64,000 nucleotides of DNA, from the NCBI GenBank assembly GCA_963522145.1, contig CAUQXI010000005.1, forward strand, positions 99,990 to 163,989. The letters run 5' to 3'. The position numbers and the translations under genes were made by a program. The DNA comes from Mesorhizobium_B sp963522145 (GTDB lineage Bacteria > Pseudomonadota > Alphaproteobacteria > Rhizobiales > Rhizobiaceae). Positions within the stretch are counted from its first letter, which is position 1, and each line of letters opens with the position of its first letter. Below, piece after piece: positions 44,406 through 52,116 of this stretch. The notes beneath the pieces are model-generated. The model had not been told where the DNA came from, searched no databases, and saw only the letters and a list, made by a program, of their open reading frames with translations.

Positions 44406-46660
44406 GCGTCGAGCAGGACAAGCCCCCAAGACGCATTCTTTTCGTTTTCGCCTGGCTGGTGGTCGGTGGCGAGGAAACGGAGGTGCGCCTGTTGGCCAAG
44501 AACCTCGATCCGCGAGAATGGCAGATCGATGTGGTCGCGTGCTTCCGCAAGGAGGGCATGCCGGGGCAGTCGCACGAGCAGCTTGAGGCGCTCGGCGTCG
44601 CGGTGGACCGCACGCCCTACACCCTGTCCTTTGAGGACACGGTCGCTTACCTCGCGCGCAAGGTTCCGCACTACGACATCGTCGTGTCGTGCCAAGACGT
44701 GGCCGACATCTACCCGGCGCTGGAGCGCATCCATCTTCGGCCGCCGCTGATCGAGCATGGCGGGCTCGTTTCCGAAGCGCTTTCGGGGCCGAAGCACCTC
44801 ACTGCACGCTATATCGGCGTATGCCGCACCATCCGCGACGCTGCCGCAAGCCGAATGCCGGGCCGCGAGCACCACGCGCTCGAAATCCCCTCCATGGTCG
44901 ATCTTGCGGAGTTCGACCCGAGCCGCCGCACTGTTCAGCGGCGCGTTCTCGGCGTGGGCGAGGACGTGCCGCTGATCGGATGGCTGGGCCGACTCGACGC
45001 GAAGAAAAGGGTCGAGGACTTCATCGAAGCAGCCGCGATGATCCACCGCGCGAGGCCCGATGCGCGCTTTGTGGTGATCGGCGGGCCCGACGCCTTCATG
45101 CCCGACTATGCGGAAGCCTTGCGCGACCGAGCCACGAAGCTCGGTCTGGCTGGCGTTCTGACTTTCCTCGGCGATCGCAAGGACGTGCCCGCCCTGTTGG
45201 CGGCGCTCGATATATTTGTCTGGCTGTCGCGCGGGGAGGGGATGCCGCATGTGATCGCGGAAGCCGGTGCCGCCGGGCTGCCCGTGATCGCGACCCAGGA
45301 TAACGGAACGCTGGAGCAGATCGAGGACGGCATGTCCGGCCTGTTCGTGCCGCACGAGGCGCCGGACGCCGTCGCGCGGGCTGCCATAAGGCTGATCGAC
45401 GAGCCCGCGTTGCGCTCGCGTCTCGGAGACGCCTTGAAGGCGCATGTGTTCCGCGAATACGCGGTTCCGGCGGTCATCCCGCAATGGCGCGCCCTTTTCG
45501 AGGACGTGCTGGCGGAAAAACAGCCGACGCGTGTCAAGCCGTCGATCTTTCGCAGCTTCATTCAGGGCGGTTTCGAGTGCTCGACGCACAAGCGACGGAT
45601 GAAAGGCGGCGGTCTCCAGCGCCTCGATCTGATCGCGTCGATCGGCCACGACGTTCATGCAGCGGAGGATTACCGCCAGCTTGTCGGACACGGCATCCAG
45701 ACTGTGCGCGACGGAATGCGCTGGCATCTGGTGGAGCGGCAAGCCGAGCGTTTCAACTGGTCGAGCCTCGTTCCCATGCTTCGCGCCGCGCGGCAGAACG
45801 GAACCCAGGTCATCTGGGACGTGCTGCATTATGGGTGGCCCGACGATGTCGACATCTGGAAGCCGGAATTCGTCTCCCGCTTTGCGCGTTTCGCGCGGAA
45901 AGCGTCGCGCGTTGTCAGTGCCGAAACCGACGGCCAGACCTTCTATTGCCCGGTCAACGAAATCTCCTTCTTCTCGTGGGGCGGCGGTGATGCGAGCTAT
46001 CTCAACCCATTCGCACGCGGGCGAGGGTTCGAGCTGAAGGTCCAGCTCACGCGCGCCGCGCTCGCAGCCATGGACGCCATCCGCGAGGTCGATCCCAAGG
46101 CGCGTTTCGTTCACTGCGAGCCCGCGATCAACGTGATCTGCGATCCGTCTCGGCCGCACGAGGCCGGCCATGCGGGCGGACACCACGAGGCCCAGTTCCA
46201 AGCCTTCGACATGCTGGCGGGCAACATGTGGCCGCAGCTTGGCGGCCATCCTGACTACCTCGACGTGATCGGAATCAACTACTACTTCAACAATCAGTGG
46301 ATCCATGGCGGGCCGACGATCGACATCGGACATCCGCTCTACACGCCTCTCAGCCAGCTTCTGGTCGACATCTATGCGCGCTACGGGCGTCCGATGATCA
46401 TCGCCGAAACCGGCATCGAGTGGGTGCGCCGGGCGAGCTGGATGGAATATGTCTCATCGGAAGTGCGGCTGGCGATGGAGAAGGGCGTGCCGATGGAGGG
46501 CATCTGCCTTTACCCGATCGTCAATCATCCGGGTTGGGACGACGACCGCGACTGCCCGAACGGGCTTTTGTCAGCGCAGATCGGTCCGCATGGCCGAACC
46601 GCCTACAAACCGCTGGCAGACGAAATCGCCCGCCAGCAGGCTTTTTTCAGAAACCTCTGA
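44402..46660 (+). CDS. glycosyltransferase - clan GH-A glycosidase-like fusion
   Basis: A 752-residue two-domain protein. Residues about 8-375 are a GT4 glycosyltransferase (VVGGEETEVRLLAKNL; LSRGEGMPHVIAEAGAAGLPV). Residues about 385-752 form a TIM-barrel like those of family 1 glycosidases and relatives (COG2723). The likely acid/base is Glu520 in CPVNEISFFSWGG and the likely nucleophile Glu669 in IIAETGIEW. Neither part has a signal peptide, so the glycosidase-like half would be cytoplasmic. A hydrolase fused to a transferase suggests trimming or transglycosylation of the product; this is inference. Last gene of the four-gene operon. Confidence 0.85.
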   Translation: MSVEQDKPPRRILFVFAWLVVGGEETEVRLLAKNLDPREWQIDVVACFRKEGMPGQSHEQLEALGVAVDRTPYTLSFEDTVAYLARKVPHYDIVVSCQDVADIYPALERIHLRPPLIEHGGLVSEALSGPKHLTARYIGVCRTIRDAAASRMPGREHHALEIPSMVDLAEFDPSRRTVQRRVLGVGEDVPLIGWLGRLDAKKRVEDFIEAAAMIHRARPDARFVVIGGPDAFMPDYAEALRDRATKLGLAGVLTFLGDRKDVPALLAALDIFVWLSRGEGMPHVIAEAGAAGLPVIATQDNGTLEQIEDGMSGLFVPHEAPDAVARAAIRLIDEPALRSRLGDALKAHVFREYAVPAVIPQWRALFEDVLAEKQPTRVKPSIFRSFIQGGFECSTHKRRMKGGGLQRLDLIASIGHDVHAAEDYRQLVGHGIQTVRDGMRWHLVERQAERFNWSSLVPMLRAARQNGTQVIWDVLHYGWPDDVDIWKPEFVSRFARFARKASRVVSAETDGQTFYCPVNEISFFSWGGGDASYLNPFARGRGFELKVQLTRAALAAMDAIREVDPKARFVHCEPAINVICDPSRPHEAGHAGGHHEAQFQAFDMLAGNMWPQLGGHPDYLDVIGINYYFNNQWIHGGPTIDIGHPLYTPLSQLLVDIYARYGRPMIIAETGIEWVRRASWMEYVSSEVRLAMEKGVPMEGICLYPIVNHPGWDDDRDCPNGLLSAQIGPHGRTAYKPLADEIARQQAFFRNL

Positions 46661-46665
46661 AGCCG

Positions 46666-46902
46666 TCAGTCCTTCACTTCCGTCTCCGGGCGATCATCGC
46701 CATCGGACGGCTCCGTATGCCATTCGCCGTCCTCGTCGGCATATTCGATGTCGAGCGTCTCGCCCGGCAATTCCTGCTCGGCCGTGGCGCGCTTTGCCGC
46801 CGCCGCCGCCTCGTCGTGGGTGTCGAAGGTCTCCGAAAAGGTGTCACCGGACTTGTATGCCCAGCCGCCATTGTGCTCGACGACCTCGTAAGTGACTTTC
46901 AT
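46666..46902 (-). CDS. DUF2188 domain protein
   Basis: A 78-residue acidic protein with the DUF2188 pattern: VTYEVVEHNGGWAYKSGD followed by a helix rich in Ala/Glu (HDEAAAAAKRATAEQE) and an acidic tail. AAGGAA precedes the ATG. It converges with the glycosyltransferase operon, five bases between stops, and lies just downstream of paoC. Function unknown. Confidence 0.8.
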   Translation of the reverse strand: MKVTYEVVEHNGGWAYKSGDTFSETFDTHDEAAAAAKRATAEQELPGETLDIEYADEDGEWHTEPSDGDDRPETEVKD

Positions 46903-46922
46903 GCGGCAGTTCCTTTTCCCGT

Positions 46923-49184
46923 TCAGGCTGCGTCACGCAGCACCTTGTCGATGGTGATGGGCAAATCGCGAATGCGTTTGCCGGTGGCGTGATAAACAGC
47001 GTTTGCGATCGCCGCGGCGGTGCCGACGATGCCGATCTCGCCCAACCCCTTTACGCCGATCGGGCTGGCCTTGTCGTCGTTCTCCTCGACGAAAACGACA
47101 TCAATGTCCTGAATGTCCGCATTGGCAGGCACATGGTACTCGGCGAGATTATGGTTCATCAGGCGACCGAGATTGTGATCGGTCAGCGCTTCCTCATGAA
47201 GCGCCATGCCGACGCCCCAGACTACCCCGCCGATGATCTGGCTGCGTGCGGTCTTCGGATTAATGATCCTGCCCGCTGCAACGGCATTCACGATGCGCGG
47301 AATGCGGATCTGCCCAAGCTGTTCATCGACGCGCACTTCCACGAAGACCGCCGAGTGGGTGTAGGCGGCATAGAGCTTCTGCGTCGCCGTGTCCGGGCTG
47401 GCCGTGGCTTCCGCCTCGATTTCTTCCTCGCCCGATGCGTCGACCACATCGATCAGAGAAACTGATCGTGCAAGGTCTGCAGTGAGAAACATGCGGCCAT
47501 CGGCGAAGCTGACATCATCATATTTTGCATTCGACAACGGAGAGTCATTAATCCTGCCTGCTTGCTTGAACAGCGCTTGCTTCAAGCTCTCGCACGCCAG
47601 CTGAACCGCACTTCCAGCGGACGCCGCTGTCCACGATCCACCCTCAACGGGCGACTGCGGCAGGCTGGTGTCGGCGAGCTGTGTCGTCACCTGTTCCATC
47701 GCGAGCCCGAGCGAATCCGCGCCGATCTGCGTCAGGATCGTATAGGTTCCCGTGCCGATGTCGGCACTTGCCGTGGCGACTTCGAGCCGCCCGTCGCGGA
47801 AGAGAGTTGCGCGCGCACTGGTCTTCTGGAACTGCGCTTCCCACACGCCGGACGCCATGCCCCAGCCGATCAGTTCATGCCCATCCTTCATGGAGCGGGG
47901 AGTGGGGCTGCGCTGCGCCCATCCGAACTTTTCTGCACCGATGCGATAACAGGCGCGCAGCTCCTTCGAGGTGAACTGCTTGTCGGCCGTCTCATCCATC
48001 GCCGTATAGTTGCGCAGGCGCAGGGCGATCGGGTCCATCTTCAGCGAGTAAGCCAGCTCGTCCATCGCACTCTCGATGGCGAAAGTCCCGAGCGGCGCGC
48101 CGGGTGCCCGCATATCTCCGGGCGTGTGCCGGTCGAGCTGAGCGAGCCGGTAATCGAACTGCTTGTTGTCCGTGTGATAGAGGAGGGACGACCAGTTGAC
48201 GACGACCTCCTGATGATCCTCGAAGCGTGACGTTGCGCCGACCGCCTCGTGACGCATGGCGACGAGCGTGCCCGATTCATCCGCGCCCAGCATGAGGTTG
48301 TTGATCGTCTCGGGACGATGCACATGGGTGAACATCTGGTCGCGCGTCAGTTCAACACGCACCGCCCGCTTCAGGTCGAGAGCAGCCATCACGGCGAGAA
48401 ACAACTGGTAGCCGGGTCGGAGCCCAGACCCGAAGCCTCCGCCGACGAAAGGCGCGACCACGCGCACATCGCTCGCCGACAGTCCGAAGACGCTGGTCAC
48501 GTACGCCTGCGTGTTCATCACGCCCTGCGTCTTGTCATGGATCAGCAGCTTGTTGTCCGCCTCCAGGATCACGGTCGAGGCGTGCAGCTCCATCGGATTG
48601 TGGTGCTCCTCGGCGATGGAATATTCCTGCGCCAGACGAAGGGGCGCGGCTGCATAGGCCGCCATCGCGTTGCCCTTCTGCTTGGGCGGTCCGGCAATTC
48701 CCATGCGCTTCTTTGGCGGATGGTATGCGTCGGCCCGTGCGAGCTTCAAATCCGTTTGGTGCTCTTCGCTCTCGTAATCGACCTCGATCAACGTAGCCGC
48801 ATAGCGAGCCGCCTCAAAGGTCTGGGCGACGATCAGCGCGATCGGCTGACCGCTATAAAGGACACGATCGTCATAGAGCGGCCGTAGCGGACTGCCCGGC
48901 GGCGCCACCTGATCGCGATACTTATGGTCGAACCAGGCAGTCTGTGGCCGGTTCTCGTGCGTGAATACTTTCACCACGCCTGCCAAGGCTTCGGCAGCCG
49001 AGGTGTCGATCCGGGTGATCTTGCCCCGCGCGATCGCGCTGCTCACCACATAGCCATGCAGCAGACCGGGCACCGCAAACTCGGCCGAGTACCGGGCCTG
49101 ACCGGTCACCTTGGACGGGCCATCCACGCGGTCGCGGGGCGAACCGAAATGTCGCTCGTTCCTCAACATCGCCGGGCCCCTCAC
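46923..49184 (-). CDS. paoC: aldehyde/xanthine oxidoreductase, molybdenum-binding subunit
   Basis: The 753-residue large subunit of a PaoABC-type molybdo-flavoprotein binds the molybdenum cofactor and substrate. Motifs include SKVTGQARYSAEFAVPGLLHG near the N-terminus, VVAPFVGGGFGSGLRPG and the active-site base Glu in KGLGEIGIVGTAAAI near the C-terminus. It matches the YagR/PaoC branch by length and partner subunits rather than true xanthine dehydrogenases. It overlaps paoB by four bases. No PaoD-like chaperone gene is in the window. Confidence 0.93.
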   Translation of the reverse strand: MRGPAMLRNERHFGSPRDRVDGPSKVTGQARYSAEFAVPGLLHGYVVSSAIARGKITRIDTSAAEALAGVVKVFTHENRPQTAWFDHKYRDQVAPPGSPLRPLYDDRVLYSGQPIALIVAQTFEAARYAATLIEVDYESEEHQTDLKLARADAYHPPKKRMGIAGPPKQKGNAMAAYAAAPLRLAQEYSIAEEHHNPMELHASTVILEADNKLLIHDKTQGVMNTQAYVTSVFGLSASDVRVVAPFVGGGFGSGLRPGYQLFLAVMAALDLKRAVRVELTRDQMFTHVHRPETINNLMLGADESGTLVAMRHEAVGATSRFEDHQEVVVNWSSLLYHTDNKQFDYRLAQLDRHTPGDMRAPGAPLGTFAIESAMDELAYSLKMDPIALRLRNYTAMDETADKQFTSKELRACYRIGAEKFGWAQRSPTPRSMKDGHELIGWGMASGVWEAQFQKTSARATLFRDGRLEVATASADIGTGTYTILTQIGADSLGLAMEQVTTQLADTSLPQSPVEGGSWTAASAGSAVQLACESLKQALFKQAGRINDSPLSNAKYDDVSFADGRMFLTADLARSVSLIDVVDASGEEEIEAEATASPDTATQKLYAAYTHSAVFVEVRVDEQLGQIRIPRIVNAVAAGRIINPKTARSQIIGGVVWGVGMALHEEALTDHNLGRLMNHNLAEYHVPANADIQDIDVVFVEENDDKASPIGVKGLGEIGIVGTAAAIANAVYHATGKRIRDLPITIDKVLRDAA

Positions 49185-50206
49185 GCGATCCGCTTGTCAG
49201 AAATACTTTGCGGTGTTCCCGCAACTGCTTGAGAGAGCGCGCGGACGATTGCCTTGCGCGCAAGATCGATCTTGAACACGTTGTGCTCGTAGCCGACCGC
49301 CTCCTCGAGCAGCGCTTCCGCGACCTCGCTGAAGCCGCTCTCGCTGGCAGCCCGGCCTTCGAGAAGAGCCTCCGCTTCCGGCTTGCGCCAAGGCTTGTGC
49401 GCGACGCCACCCAAGGCGATGCGCGCCTTCCGGATAATGCCGCCGTCGATCTCAAGCCCGACAGCCACCGAAACCAGTGCGAAAGCGTAGGAGAGACGGT
49501 CTCGAAGCTTGAGATAGGTATAGTTGCGAGCGAAGGCTGTTGAGGAGGCAGGGAGTTCAACGCCTGTCACCACCTCGCTGTCGCGCAACGTGTTATCCTT
49601 CGAAGGCATGTCACCCGGCAGCCGGTGATAGTCCGCAAACGGGATGGCGCGTGCGCCCCCAGAGCCCGTCACATGCACCACCGCTTCCAGCGCCGCGAGC
49701 GCAACGCACATGTCGGACGGATGAGTGGCGATACATTGCTCGCTCTGGCCGAGAATCGCGTGGATCCGGTTCTGTCCCGTCTTCGCCGGGCAGCCGGAAC
49801 CCGGCTCCCGTTTGTTGCAGGGGGTTTGCGGATCATAGAAGTAATAGCAACGGGTCCGCTGATTGAGGTTCCCTCCCACCGTCGCCGCATTGCGCAACTG
49901 CGGAGTGGCTCCCGCAAGGATGGTCCGCGACAACAACGGAAACCGCTCGATGATCCTCTCGTCGTAGGCCGCCTGCGAGTTGGACACGAGCGCGCCGAGC
50001 CTCAGCCCGCCACTCTCGGTTTCACTGATGTCGCGCAGTTCGGACAGGCGGGTGATGTCGATCAAGCCTGCCGGCTTCTCGACATCGTATTTCATCAAGT
50101 CGACAAGGTTCGTGCCGCCGGCGATCAGCCGGGCTCCGGGTGTCGCGCTCAGCGCAGACACGGCCTGGTCGAGGCTTTCGGCGCGGTGGTAGCTGAACGG
50201 GTTCAT
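49181..50206 (-). CDS. paoB: aldehyde/xanthine oxidoreductase, FAD-binding subunit
   Basis: A 341-residue FAD-binding subunit of the CO dehydrogenase flavoprotein-like family: LIAGGTNLVDLMKYDVEKP binds FAD pyrophosphate, and TVGGNLNQRTRCYYF follows. Four cysteines in the next 45 residues (RCYYFYDPQTPCNKRE, GCPAKT, EQCIATHPSD) match the extra [4Fe-4S] site seen in PaoB-type subunits. The ATG at 50206 overlaps the end of paoA. A longer in-frame reading upstream is an artefact of the paoA region. Confidence 0.93.
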   Translation of the reverse strand: MNPFSYHRAESLDQAVSALSATPGARLIAGGTNLVDLMKYDVEKPAGLIDITRLSELRDISETESGGLRLGALVSNSQAAYDERIIERFPLLSRTILAGATPQLRNAATVGGNLNQRTRCYYFYDPQTPCNKREPGSGCPAKTGQNRIHAILGQSEQCIATHPSDMCVALAALEAVVHVTGSGGARAIPFADYHRLPGDMPSKDNTLRDSEVVTGVELPASSTAFARNYTYLKLRDRLSYAFALVSVAVGLEIDGGIIRKARIALGGVAHKPWRKPEAEALLEGRAASESGFSEVAEALLEEAVGYEHNVFKIDLARKAIVRALSQAVAGTPQSISDKRIA

Positions 50207-50745
50207 TCCGCCGCCTCCCGGAAGTCGGAGGCGCTTGCAGCAAGCACCTCCTCCACGGCATCGACAATGTTGGGGTAGGCGCCGCAGCGGCAGATATTTC
50301 CGCTCATCAATTCCCGGATGTCGTCCCTGTTCCGAGCATGCCCCTCTGCGATCAAGCCTGCCGCCGAGCAGATCTGGCCGGGCGTGCAGTAGCCGCATTG
50401 GAACGCATCGTGCTCCACAAACGCCGCTTGAAGCGGATGAAGCGTGCCGTCTTTCGCCGCGAGACCCTCGATGGTCGTGATCTCCTTGCCCTCCTGCATC
50501 ACCGCAAGCTGCAAGCAGGAATTCACCCGGACGCCGTCGATCAGGATGGTGCAGGCGCCGCACTGTCCGTGATCACAGCCCTTCTTGGTGCCCGTCAGTT
50601 CCAGTTGATGGCGCAAGAGATCGAGCAGCGTCGTCCACGGTTCGACGGAGACGCTTCGCCTTTCGCCGTTGAGCGTGAAGCCGACATTGATGGCATGGGG
50701 AGCCGCGCGAAGCGGCGCGGAGGTGGCTGTGGCGACTGCCGCCAT
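50203..50745 (-). CDS. paoA: aldehyde/xanthine oxidoreductase, 2Fe-2S subunit
   Basis: A 180-residue iron-sulfur subunit with two [2Fe-2S] clusters: the plant-type cluster in GCDHGQCGACTILIDG and the helical-domain cluster in CGYCTPGQICS with GNICRCGAYPNI. E. coli PaoA is exported by the Tat system, but this N-terminus (MAAVATATSAPLRAAPHAI) has no twin-arginine signal, and an in-frame stop lies just upstream. The complex is therefore predicted to be cytoplasmic here. First gene of the three. Confidence 0.92.
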   Translation of the reverse strand: MAAVATATSAPLRAAPHAINVGFTLNGERRSVSVEPWTTLLDLLRHQLELTGTKKGCDHGQCGACTILIDGVRVNSCLQLAVMQEGKEITTIEGLAAKDGTLHPLQAAFVEHDAFQCGYCTPGQICSAAGLIAEGHARNRDDIRELMSGNICRCGAYPNIVDAVEEVLAASASDFREAAE

Positions 50746-50964
50746 GGCTGGCTCTTCCGATCATTGATGGTGGGCACCGGAGCAATGATGCGCGTAGGTG
50801 CCAGGCTGTAGTGACGTGCAACCACGAACGAGCGCCGAAACGGAACGTTCCCGGCCAATTAGCGGCAGATATTCAGCCAGCAGTCGATTGCAGGGCAGGA
50901 GGGCTAGGGGAATGCTCACCTACGCTGAGGAGTCAGGCATCCAGCGGGCGGGCCGTTTCGTCGG

Positions 50965-51984
50965 CTACGCGGCCATATTCGGCGTCATCACCACCGAGGC
51001 GGGCGCAGTCAGCGTCCATCGGAGACGCCCGACGCCGCGTTCAAGCATCGATGTTCCGTTCAACGCCATCGGCGCGACGCGCCTGAGGACGGTTGTGCCA
51101 AAGCCTTCTCGCTGCGGGATGCTGTCTGCGCTGCCGGTGATGTTGTTCGACGCTTCATCCCAAAGGAAGTGGAAGTCGTCTGCTCCCTCGATCTTCCATG
51201 AAATGGAGACGGTTCCCGAGCCATCGGCGAGCGCGCCATATTTGGCCGAGTTGGTTCCAAGCTCGTGCAGCGCCATGCCGAGATATTGGAGGGCGTTCGG
51301 CTGGAGCATCGTCAAAGGCCCCGACAAGCTCACGCGCTCGGACGCATTGAAGGGCGATAGCTGCTGCGAGGCCAGGTCGTGCAGGCTCGCGCCCGACCAC
51401 TCCGAAGAAACCAGCAGGTCATGCGACCGGGCGAGCCCCATGATCCTGCTGCGCACGACGGCCTGGAACTCGTCCGGGCTTTGGGAGGATTTGCTTGTCT
51501 CCCGGATGATGGAAAGGATCACCGCGAACTGGTTCTTGACGCGGTGATTGATTTCCTGAAGCAGTTCCTTGATACGGCGCTCGCTTTCCTTTGCCGCCGA
51601 AACGTCGCGCGCGACCTTCGATGCGCCGACGATGTTTCCTTCCCGATCCCGGATCGGCGAGACGGTGATCGAAATCGCGATAAGCGAACCGTCCTTGCGC
51701 CGCCTGACCGTTTCAAAACTTTCCAGCCTTTCGCCACGGCGAATGCGGTCGATGATCTCGGTTTCTTCATTCCTCATATCGTCGGGGATCAGCATGAAGA
51801 TCGACTGCCCGATGGCCTCTCCGGCAGTATAGCCGAACAGGCGCTCCGCGCCCCGGTTCCAGGTTTGAATGACGCTGTTCAGGTTCTTGCCGATAATGGC
51901 GTCGTGCGACGAGTCCACGATCGCGGCGAGACGGGCATCGGCGAGCGGGTCTAAAGCGAGTTTCGCATTCTCGAAACTGTTCAT
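50965..51984 (-). CDS. PAS domain HWE-type sensor histidine kinase
   Basis: A 339-residue soluble sensor kinase. One PAS domain (about residues 18-130) is followed by the phosphoacceptor His147 in QEINHRVKNQF. The ATPase domain has the N-box HELGTNSAKYGAL and the WxE element LWDE that define the HWE family common in Hyphomicrobiales. The PAS domain lacks the flavin-binding cysteine motif of LOV photoreceptors. No membrane segment and no adjacent response regulator, so its partner lies elsewhere. The start at 51984 is the first Met before the PAS domain. Confidence 0.88.
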   Translation of the reverse strand: MNSFENAKLALDPLADARLAAIVDSSHDAIIGKNLNSVIQTWNRGAERLFGYTAGEAIGQSIFMLIPDDMRNEETEIIDRIRRGERLESFETVRRRKDGSLIAISITVSPIRDREGNIVGASKVARDVSAAKESERRIKELLQEINHRVKNQFAVILSIIRETSKSSQSPDEFQAVVRSRIMGLARSHDLLVSSEWSGASLHDLASQQLSPFNASERVSLSGPLTMLQPNALQYLGMALHELGTNSAKYGALADGSGTVSISWKIEGADDFHFLWDEASNNITGSADSIPQREGFGTTVLRRVAPMALNGTSMLERGVGRLRWTLTAPASVVMTPNMAA

Positions 51985-52116
51985 GATCCAAGCTGATGAC
52001 GGGATTTGCCGCCATTGACAAGCCGCTTCACGGCTTCGCGGGCCTTGGGCCTTCAAGCCGGACGGGGCCGTGGCTCGCCGTCGGCTATACCGGGCCTGGG
52101 CTGCCCGGCCTCTCGG

